Of a stretch of DNA of 26,819 nt, positions 21,704 to 26,819 are shown piece after piece. Within the stretch, counting starts at the first letter, position 1; each line of letters opens with the position of its first letter. The DNA is from Candidatus Gastranaerophilales bacterium (lineage in GTDB: Bacteria; Cyanobacteriota; Vampirovibrionia; Gastranaerophilales; Gastranaerophilaceae), in the NCBI GenBank assembly GCA_910587175.1, contig CAJULH010000026.1:1-26819 (forward strand). The letters are read 5' to 3'. The position numbers were made by a program, and so were the translations under genes. The notes beneath the pieces are model-generated. The model did not search any database. It worked only from the letters and a program-made list of their open reading frames with translations, and had not been told where the DNA came from.

Positions 21704-22516
21704 ATGACTATGATGACGGAGCAAAAAATTGGTTTTATAGGTCTTGGAAGGATGGCATCAGCCATTATTAAGGGTATTATTTCATCCGGCTTTATGCCGA
21801 AAGAAAACATTCTTGCTTTTGATACAAATCAGGATGCCTTAAAATATGGTGCAAAAAATTTAGATATTACTCCTGTAGCCTCCATTGAAGAGTTAATGGC
21901 AAAATCTTCTATAGTTTTGATTGCAACAAAGCCTTTTGTAATTAAGAATGTTTTGGATGAGATTAAAGATAAAATCCGAAATCATCTGATAATTTCAATC
22001 CTTGCAGGCGTATCTTTAAAAGTTTATGAAAACAATCTTCCAAACACCAGGGTTGTACGGGTTATGCCAAATACCCCGGCGCTTATTTCGGAAGGAATGA
22101 GTGCTATTTGCAAAGGAACTTATGCCCATGATTATGATGCAGAATTTGTTCATAATATGTTTTCAAAGCTTGGTAAAGCAATTTATATTGAAGAAAAAGA
22201 TATTGATATCGTAACGGCAATTTCCGGTTCCGGTCCTGCTTTTTACTACTATATTATTGAAAAAATTGCAAATGCGGGTAAAATGCTAGGACTTGACTAT
22301 GAAACAGCATTGACACTCTCTGCGCAAACCGCATTGGGTTCTGCGAAGATGATGTTTGAAACCCCTGATACCCCGGAAGAGCTCATAAGGGCTGTTACAA
22401 CACCCGGAGGCTGCACTGAGGTAGGTAACAATGTTCTGGCAAATTCCAACATTGAAGAAATTTTATTCAAGACTATAAAAAGGACAATGGAAAAAGCTAA
22501 AAAGCTTGGAGGTTAG
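21704..22516 (+). CDS. proC: Pyrroline-5-carboxylate reductase
   Basis: ProC reduces pyrroline-5-carboxylate to proline with NAD(P)H, the last step of proline synthesis. The Rossmann motif is GFIGLGRMASAI, followed by IAT-KPF and ISILAGVSL. The signature TRVVRVMPNTPALISEGM and the C-terminal AISGSGPAFYYYIIE, AQTALGSAKM and VTTPGGCTEVG are all typical. The frame opens at 21671, but the ATG at 21704 yields the family length (270 aa). AGGAGA at 21685-21690 is 13 nt away, longer than normal. The gene stands alone, divergent from rpmH. Confidence 0.94.
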   Translation: MTMMTEQKIGFIGLGRMASAIIKGIISSGFMPKENILAFDTNQDALKYGAKNLDITPVASIEELMAKSSIVLIATKPFVIKNVLDEIKDKIRNHLIISILAGVSLKVYENNLPNTRVVRVMPNTPALISEGMSAICKGTYAHDYDAEFVHNMFSKLGKAIYIEEKDIDIVTAISGSGPAFYYYIIEKIANAGKMLGLDYETALTLSAQTALGSAKMMFETPDTPEELIRAVTTPGGCTEVGNNVLANSNIEEILFKTIKRTMEKAKKLGG

Positions 22517-22528
22517 AAAAAAATACTT

Positions 22529-22554
22529 CCAAAACCTAAAGCCAAAACCTAAAG
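22529..22554 (+). repeat. 13-bp tandem duplication after proC
   Basis: CCAAAACCTAAAG occurs twice in direct succession (22529-22541 and 22542-22554). Beyond it a weak hairpin at about 22576-22602 may end the proC transcript. No gene is present before the sRNA promoter at 22645. Confidence 0.6.
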
Positions 22555-22644
22555 TTTTTCAAGAGCTGAAATACTAAGCAGCATATTGTTATTGCTTTTT
22601 AGTAGTCTTCATTAAAAAATATTAAAATTTTTTGTACAAATTTC

Positions 22645-22672
22645 TTGAAAAAATTAATATGATTGCTATAAT
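22645..22672 (+). promoter_or_regulatory. Strong extended -10 promoter of the candidate sRNA
   Basis: TTGAAA (22645-22650), a 16-nt spacer and TGC-TATAAT (22664-22672) combine a good -35 with an extended, perfect -10. The predicted start is about 22680. No gene with a ribosome binding site follows. Confidence 0.8.
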
Positions 22673-22679
22673 ACTTATT

Positions 22680-22856
22680 GAAGGTACCGGTTACCACCGC
22701 CAATGCCTAACCGGTATTTTCAATTGGCGGTTTGTAAGGTTTGCAAAGTCTGACACCTCCACCACCCCGTCAGAGTTTGCAGTTTATACCCTACAAACAA
22801 AACAAAAAACAGGAAGACGTTTCCACCTCCACCCGAAGCGTCTTTCTGTTTTTTTA
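22680..22856 (+). ncRNA. Candidate sRNA with pseudoknot and two anti-SD loops
   Basis: Three structured modules lie between a strong promoter and a T7 terminator. Module 1 has two interleaved perfect 9-bp pairings: TACCGGTTA (22685-22693) with TAACCGGTA (22708-22716), and ACCGCCAAT (22696-22704) with ATTGGCGGT (22723-22731). This gives a pseudoknot or two exclusive hairpins. Module 2 is a long interrupted hairpin from TTTGTA (22731-22736) to TACAAA (22792-22797), with TGCAAA/TTTGCA and TCTGAC/GTCAGA stems and the loop ACCTCCACCACCCC. Module 3 is the terminator, with loop CACCTCCACCC. Both loops hold CCTCC, the 16S rRNA anti-Shine-Dalgarno core. The region could be read as a short protein frame, but it lacks a Shine-Dalgarno and normal composition. 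The RNA matches no family I know. Confidence 0.75.
22809..22855 (+). terminator. Terminator hairpin of the candidate sRNA
   Basis: ACAGGAAGACGTTTC (22809-22823) pairs with GAAGCGTCTTTCTGT (22835-22849) through 15 bp including two G-U pairs, and a run of seven T ends at 22855. The 11-nt loop CACCTCCACCC is unusual for a mere terminator. Confidence 0.9.
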
Positions 22857-23002
22857 TGTGAATTTTTCGTCTGCATTTGAGTTTTTTGCAGTTTTATTAC
22901 ATTTCTTTCTTGCTCTTGTTTAGCATTGTGTCTTTTGTAGACATTGCGGGTTAAGCATTATCGACACTTTTTTGCTAAAAAATTCTGCCATAGAAAATTA
23001 CT

Positions 23003-23024
23003 AAAAGAGCTCCGTTTGGAGCTC
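23003..23024 (-). terminator. Terminator of the Gfo/Idh gene
   Basis: GAGCTCC (23007-23013) and GGAGCTC (23018-23024) form a perfect 7-bp stem with a 4-nt loop. On the minus strand TTTTAG follows. It lies about 40 nt beyond the stop codon at 23063. Between it and the sRNA terminator (22857-23002) I see nothing beyond short AT-rich sequence. Confidence 0.65.
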
Positions 23025-23062
23025 AAAAATTCATTTAATCTGCTTTTTGCAAGCTTGTCAGC

Positions 23063-24070
23063 TTATCTTTTAGACCTTGATAGCGCAAAATCGACACTGT
23101 CAAGTTTTTTTCTTCTTGTTGCATCTAAAAGTTTTTCTTCAGCATCTTCCAAAATTTTTGTTATAATATATCCGTTTTCTCCGTCGGAGCGCGGGGTTTT
23201 ACCTGTTTCGATGCAGTGGATAAAATGCTGACATTCAAGCTTTAAAGGTTCTATTTCAAGGTAATCAAACAATTCAATGCTTTTTTGCGCCGGTGTTTTA
23301 TTGTCAAATACCTGAAGTTTATTTTCCATTAATGTGTCATCTAAAATTGCAGTTCCTTTTTCGCCTCTTACAAGCAGGGTAACTCTTTTTTGCGGATGTA
23401 TCCAGCTGTCTGAAACGTGAGCTATAATATCATCCTGAAATTCAATGGTGAGGTGGGTAATATCATAGATATTGTTATCTTCACTGCAGCAGCCTGTTGC
23501 GCTCAAAACTTTAACAGGTTCTTTTCCAAGTACGTGGGCTATCATAGAAACATCATGCGGCGCTAAATCCCACATAACGCTTCTGTCATTTTTAAAATAG
23601 TTTATATTTAATCTGTCGCTTTGAATATATTTAATCTTTCCTAAAACACCTTCTGCAATCAGCATCTGAAGCCTGTTAACCGCGGGATGATACAATAAAA
23701 GGTGCCCTACCATTAGAATCAGACCTTTTGAATCTGCTAATTCTTTTAATTTGGAAACTTCATCAGCAATTGTGGAAACGGGTTTTTCAATATAAACATG
23801 CTTTCCCGCCTCTAAAACTTTTTTTGCAATTGTAAAGTGGGTGTGGCTTGGGGTGATGACACAAACTGCCTCAATTTCTTTGTTGCTTAAAAGATCTTCA
23901 AAATTATCTGTGACATTGATGTTCGGGTAATTTTTTTTCACCATTTCGATATTATCTTTGTCAATATCGCAAACGGTATTAAGGGCATTAAGATTGTAAA
24001 AATTTCTTACAATATTTCTTCCCCATATTCCGCAGCCTATAACTCCAACATTTCTTTTTTCGTTTTTCAT
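23063..24070 (-). CDS. Gfo/Idh/MocA family NAD(P)-dependent oxidoreductase
   Basis: The 335-aa enzyme has an N-terminal Rossmann domain (NVGVIGCGIWGRNIVRNF, AVCVITPSHTHFTIAKKVLEAG) and the family hallmark EKPVS (HVYIEKPVST). The C-terminal alpha/beta domain includes GHLLLYHPAVNRL, KYIQSDRL and a catalytic-type histidine in MWDLAPHDVSMI. Family members dehydrogenate or epimerise sugars, often nucleotide-linked sugars for surface glycans. W-D-L-x-x-H-D recalls the UDP-N-acetylglucosamine 3-dehydrogenases, but the substrate is uncertain. The neighbouring, divergent WecG/TagA gene supports a role in glycan synthesis. Confidence 0.88.
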   Translation of the reverse strand: MKNEKRNVGVIGCGIWGRNIVRNFYNLNALNTVCDIDKDNIEMVKKNYPNINVTDNFEDLLSNKEIEAVCVITPSHTHFTIAKKVLEAGKHVYIEKPVSTIADEVSKLKELADSKGLILMVGHLLLYHPAVNRLQMLIAEGVLGKIKYIQSDRLNINYFKNDRSVMWDLAPHDVSMIAHVLGKEPVKVLSATGCCSEDNNIYDITHLTIEFQDDIIAHVSDSWIHPQKRVTLLVRGEKGTAILDDTLMENKLQVFDNKTPAQKSIELFDYLEIEPLKLECQHFIHCIETGKTPRSDGENGYIITKILEDAEEKLLDATRRKKLDSVDFALSRSKR

Positions 24071-24101
24071 AGTAATATTGCCTTGAATTTCCTTTTATAA
24101 C

Positions 24102-24160
24102 CGGAGTTTTAACCCTCCGTTTCTTATATTTAATTGTATAAAATAATGAATTAAAGTCAA
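24102..24160 (-). promoter_or_regulatory. Promoter and leader hairpin of the Gfo/Idh gene
   Basis: On the minus strand TTGACT (24160-24155) and TACAAT (24138-24133) are spaced by 16 nt. The leader, about 56 nt, contains a small CGGAG/CTCCG hairpin (24119-24102) that includes a GGAGG, far from the start codon. Confidence 0.6.
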
Positions 24161-24177
24161 TGTTTAAAATGTTTTCG

Positions 24178-24186
24178 TGATATTAT
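24178..24186 (+). promoter_or_regulatory. Extended -10 promoter of the WecG/TagA-tkt operon
   Basis: TGATATTAT is a TGn extended -10 that ends 7 nt before the ATG at 24194, so the mRNA should start at or beside the start codon. Confidence 0.5.
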
Positions 24187-24193
24187 TGTAACT

Positions 24194-24937
24194 ATGATAA
24201 AGGCTGCAAAAATTCAAGGTTTTAATGTAAACCTTTTAAAATATAATGAAGCATTGGATTTTGTTAAAACTTCTCTTGATAACGGGGAAAATATCCAGAT
24301 TGTGACCATCAACCCCGAAATGATTGAGGCGGCAAAGAAAAATCCGGAATTTGCAAATGTTTTAAAATATGCAGAGCTTGTTGTGCCGGACGGGGTTGGC
24401 ATCAAGCTTGCGCTTAAGTTTAAAGGAATTGACCAGGAGCAAATAAGAGGCGTTGATTTTGCACAGAGTTTGATTGAAATTGCAAATGAAAATGGCTACA
24501 AACTGGCTCTTGTGGGTGCAAAACCTGAAGTTAATTCAAAGCTTGTAGAAGTTTTAAAATCAAAGTATCCGAATTTAAACATTGTATATAGCCATGATGG
24601 ATATTTTCAAAACGAGGATTTAATAATTGAGGAGATTAAACATTCCGGCGCAAATCTTGTTTTTACGGCTCTGGGTGCTCCAAAACAGGAATTTTTTAAT
24701 GATAAATTAAAGTCTTCTCTGCAAGGGGTGGCATCTATTGGTCTTGGCGGCACTTTTGATGTTATGGCAGGTTGCGTAAAGCTTGCACCGCCAATCTACA
24801 GAAAGTTCGGGCTTGAATGGTTATACAGGACAATAAAGCAACCCGAACGTATAAAGCGCATATTTCCGACTTTGCCATTATTCCTTTTTCACAGTATAAT
24901 GGAAGCAGTGGGAGAAGCATTGGGGAGCAGAGAATAA
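24194..24937 (+). CDS. WecG/TagA/CpsF family glycosyltransferase (GT26)
   Basis: Members transfer N-acetylmannosamine or its uronic acid to a lipid-linked acceptor for teichoic acid, enterobacterial common antigen or capsule synthesis. The 247 aa show the family pattern: IVTINPEMIEAAKKNPEF, VVPDGVGIKLA, LALVGAKPEVN, LVFTALGAPKQEFF, GLGGTFDVMAGCVKLAPP and GLEWLYRTIKQPERIKR. The acceptor is unknown. It heads a tightly spaced operon (4 nt to the transketolase N subunit) and is divergent from the Gfo/Idh gene. No Shine-Dalgarno precedes the start. Confidence 0.92.
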   Translation: MIKAAKIQGFNVNLLKYNEALDFVKTSLDNGENIQIVTINPEMIEAAKKNPEFANVLKYAELVVPDGVGIKLALKFKGIDQEQIRGVDFAQSLIEIANENGYKLALVGAKPEVNSKLVEVLKSKYPNLNIVYSHDGYFQNEDLIIEEIKHSGANLVFTALGAPKQEFFNDKLKSSLQGVASIGLGGTFDVMAGCVKLAPPIYRKFGLEWLYRTIKQPERIKRIFPTLPLFLFHSIMEAVGEALGSRE

Positions 24938-24941
24938 GTTT

Positions 24942-25769
24942 ATGACAGGTGAAGCTTTGAAGACTTTTAAAGATTTTACAAATACTGTAAGATGTGACAT
25001 TTTAAAAATGATACACAATGCTAAGTCTGGTCACCCCGGAGGGTCTTTATCCTGTGTTGAAATTTTATCTGTTTTATACAGGGATATTTTAAACGTTCCA
25101 AAGGAATGGAAAAATTCTCCTGATTTCAATAAAAGAGACAGGTTTATACTCTCAAAAGGTCATGCCAGTGCCTGTTTATACAGTGTGCTTGCAAGGTGCG
25201 GTTTTTTTGACATTAATGAGCTTATGACATTCAGAAAGTTTGGCTCAAGGCTTCAGGGGCACCCGTCTACTAGATATAATCTTGAAGGGGTTGAAGCATC
25301 AACCGGTTCTCTTGGTCAGGGGCTTTCAATGGCATCTGGTATAGCTCTTGCTCTTAAATTGGACAAGAATCCTGCAAAGGTATTTGTGCTTACGGGTGAT
25401 GGCGAAATGCAGGAAGGGAGCGTTTGGGAAGCTTTGATGGGTATTTCCCACAGAAAGCTTGATAATATTGTTGTAATTGTGGATAAAAACAGGCTCCAGA
25501 TAGACGGTTGCTGTGATGATGTTAAGTCTCTCGGAAATCTGGACAAGAAGCTTGAAGCGTTTGGTTTTGATGTCCAAGTTGTTAACGGGCACTCTGAAGA
25601 TGAGTTGAAAAATGCATTGCGTATTGCAAGACATATGGATAAACCTGCTGCAATCATTGCGAATACAATTAAAGGCAAAGGAATTTCCTTTATGGAAAAT
25701 AACGCGGGCTGGCATGGCAAGGCACCCAAGGATTCCGAACTTCAGGCAGCCATGGAGGAATTGAAATAA
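24942..25769 (+). CDS. Transketolase, N-terminal subunit
   Basis: The pentose-phosphate enzyme transketolase is split here into two genes. This half (275 aa) binds the diphosphate end of thiamine diphosphate. It shows HNAKSGHPGGSLSCVEILSVLY, SKGHASACLYSVL, GLGVEAS-like VEASTGSLGQGLSMA, the metal-ThDP motif GDGEMQEGSVWEA ending in DKNRLQ, and IKGKGISFMENNAGWHG. The catalytic-loop histidines (KSGHPG, KGHAS, WHG) are kept. The stop overlaps the ATG of the second half by one base. It follows the glycosyltransferase by 4 nt. Confidence 0.94.
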   Translation: MTGEALKTFKDFTNTVRCDILKMIHNAKSGHPGGSLSCVEILSVLYRDILNVPKEWKNSPDFNKRDRFILSKGHASACLYSVLARCGFFDINELMTFRKFGSRLQGHPSTRYNLEGVEASTGSLGQGLSMASGIALALKLDKNPAKVFVLTGDGEMQEGSVWEALMGISHRKLDNIVVIVDKNRLQIDGCCDDVKSLGNLDKKLEAFGFDVQVVNGHSEDELKNALRIARHMDKPAAIIANTIKGKGISFMENNAGWHGKAPKDSELQAAMEELK

Positions 25770-26740
25770 TGAGTGTTAATAATTCTATTTTTAAAACCGA
25801 TAATGAGGTTAAATCCCCAAGGGCTGCATATGGCGAGACTCTTGTTGAGCTTGGAATTCAAAATAAAGATATTGTTGTTTTGGATGCAGATTTGAGCTGT
25901 TCTACCCAAACCTGCATGTTTGCAAAAAAGTTTCCTGAAAGATTTTTTAACTCCGGGATTGCAGAACAGGATATGATGACAACTGCTGCAGGACTTGCTA
26001 TTGCCGGTAAAATACCATTTGTCAGTACATTTGCAATGTTTGCAACTGCAAGATGCTTGGACCAGATTAGAAACTCCATCTGCTATCCGAATTTAAATGT
26101 TAAAATTGTTGCAACCCATGGCGGAATTACGGTGGGCGAGGATGGCGCTTCCCATCAAGCACTTGAAGATGTTTCTTTTATGCGTTCAATTCCCGGTATG
26201 ACTGTTATCATACCTTCTGATTACAATGAAGTGAAAGAGGCTGTCAGATACGCTGCAAATATAGATGGTCCTGTTTATATAAGAGTTTCAAGAACCAATC
26301 TAAAAACAGTGTTCGATGAAAATACGTATAAATTTAATCCAAAGCGTGCTGTTAAAATTACCGAAGGCGGTGATGTTACAGTGGTTACAAACGGCGAAAC
26401 CCTGATTGAAGCAATTGGTGCAGCTAAAATGCTTGAAGCTGACGGTATACGTGCTGAAATTCTTCATATCCCTCAAATTAAACCGTTTTGTGCTGCAGAT
26501 GATTTAATTGAAAGTGTTAAAAAAACAAACAGGGTGGTAACAATTGAAAATCACAGTATAATTGGCGGTGTCGGCTCGTCTGTTTGCGAAGTCCTTTCGG
26601 AAAAATATCCCGCTCCCGTACTTCGAATAGGAACAAACGATGTTTTTGGACAGAGCGGTGAGCAGAGAGTTTTAATGGAACATTACGGGTTGACGCAAGA
26701 GAAACTGTACGAAAAAATTAAAGCTTTTTTAAAAAAATAA
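25769..26740 (+). CDS. Transketolase, C-terminal subunit
   Basis: This half (323 aa) supplies the pyrimidine-binding and C-terminal domains. It has VVLDADLSCSTQT, RFFNSGIAEQDMMTTAAGLA with the glutamate that activates thiamine diphosphate, FVSTFAMFATARCLDQIRN, VATHGGITVGEDGASHQALED, and the last domain with PVLRIGTNDVFGQSG. Similar fragments occur in split transketolases and in DXP synthase; the pairing with the N subunit decides for transketolase. GGAGGA (25754-25759) precedes the ATG by 9 nt, within the upstream gene. Confidence 0.93.
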   Translation: MSVNNSIFKTDNEVKSPRAAYGETLVELGIQNKDIVVLDADLSCSTQTCMFAKKFPERFFNSGIAEQDMMTTAAGLAIAGKIPFVSTFAMFATARCLDQIRNSICYPNLNVKIVATHGGITVGEDGASHQALEDVSFMRSIPGMTVIIPSDYNEVKEAVRYAANIDGPVYIRVSRTNLKTVFDENTYKFNPKRAVKITEGGDVTVVTNGETLIEAIGAAKMLEADGIRAEILHIPQIKPFCAADDLIESVKKTNRVVTIENHSIIGGVGSSVCEVLSEKYPAPVLRIGTNDVFGQSGEQRVLMEHYGLTQEKLYEKIKAFLKK

Positions 26741-26765
26741 ATTATTAAACAGTTGGAAAAGATGA

Positions 26766-26819
26766 ATGATAGTTTTAAGAGATATTATTAAACAATATAA
26801 AAATAAATTTGCCCTTTAT
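26766..26819 (+). CDS. Start of an ABC transporter ATPase (partial, FtsE-like)
   Basis: An ATG at 26766 opens a frame running to the end of the window that reads MIVLRDIIKQYKNKFALY. This resembles the first strand and turn of ABC ATPases, with the aromatic A-loop (KQY), and in particular FtsE. Only 18 residues are visible, so the family is a tentative call and the FtsE reading is weaker still. It lies 25 nt after the transketolase and is likely in the same operon. Confidence 0.4.
   Translation, partial: MIVLRDIIKQYKNKFALY

Noticed and set aside
22632..22880. An 82-residue reading frame across the candidate sRNA
   Set aside because: It has no ribosome binding site, begins upstream of the promoter -35, runs through all the RNA hairpins and the terminator, and its composition is unlike the neighbouring proteins.

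Overview
The window is a compact, AT-rich bacterial chromosome segment made almost entirely of housekeeping genes. It carries no insertion sequence, CRISPR array, tRNA or rRNA gene that I can see. Several features point to a non-photosynthetic relative of cyanobacteria (Melainabacteria/Vampirovibrionia, perhaps Gastranaerophilales). These are a ThiD2-ThiE fusion of the kind common in cyanobacteria, a cyanobacterium-like ribosomal protein L34, low GC, frequent TTG/GTG starts, a MurE with the meso-diaminopimelate signature DNPR, and no photosynthesis genes. The assignment is an inference from protein features, not from a marker gene.

Layout. 1-210: end of an upstream gene and an 18-bp periodic degenerate repeat. 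211-2650: folP (-), L25 (+), a small unknown gene (-) and a DUF192 gene (+) behind a leader with a possible attenuator. 2700-5920: uvrC lacking its usual C-terminal helix-hairpin-helix domain, then a BlaI-like regulator, an unknown protein and a TadE-like pseudopilin. 6035-10097: a family 2 glycosyltransferase, then the division cluster rsmH-ftsL-ftsI. 10196-13592: murE, a structured intergenic element, murA, and a small protein with a duplicated RWYDHDP motif. 13573-14643 (-): an ECF sigma factor and its zinc-finger anti-sigma factor. 14712-18518: thiE (+), then glcD-type oxidase and MATE exporter (-). 18841-21609: a glutamine-rich coiled-coil protein (-), a P-loop kinase (+), a uridine-kinase-like protein, rnpA and rpmH (-). 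21704-22516: proC. 22517-23062: a gene-free stretch holding the best candidate for something new. 23063-24070 (-): a Gfo/Idh/MocA oxidoreductase. 24194-26740 (+): a WecG/TagA glycosyltransferase and a split transketolase, followed by the start of an ABC ATPase.

How the genes work together. rsmH, ftsL, ftsI, murE and murA serve septal peptidoglycan synthesis. The two glycosyltransferases and the Gfo/Idh dehydrogenase suggest surface-polysaccharide or lipid-linked sugar work. rpmH-rnpA is the conserved translation/RNase P pair. thiE, folP and proC are biosynthetic. Two kinds of translation start appear: operon-internal genes have Shine-Dalgarno sites, while several first genes have a -10 box so close to the start codon that their mRNAs should be leaderless or nearly so.

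Most notable signal. At about 22680-22856, behind a strong extended -10 promoter, lies a candidate small RNA of about 177 nt. It begins with two interleaved perfect 9-bp pairings (pseudoknot topology), followed by a long hairpin and a terminator hairpin whose apical loops both carry CACCTCCACC, a match to the CCTCC anti-Shine-Dalgarno core. A second candidate sRNA (about 19480-19620) and a structured element upstream of murA (11726-11796) deserve attention too.
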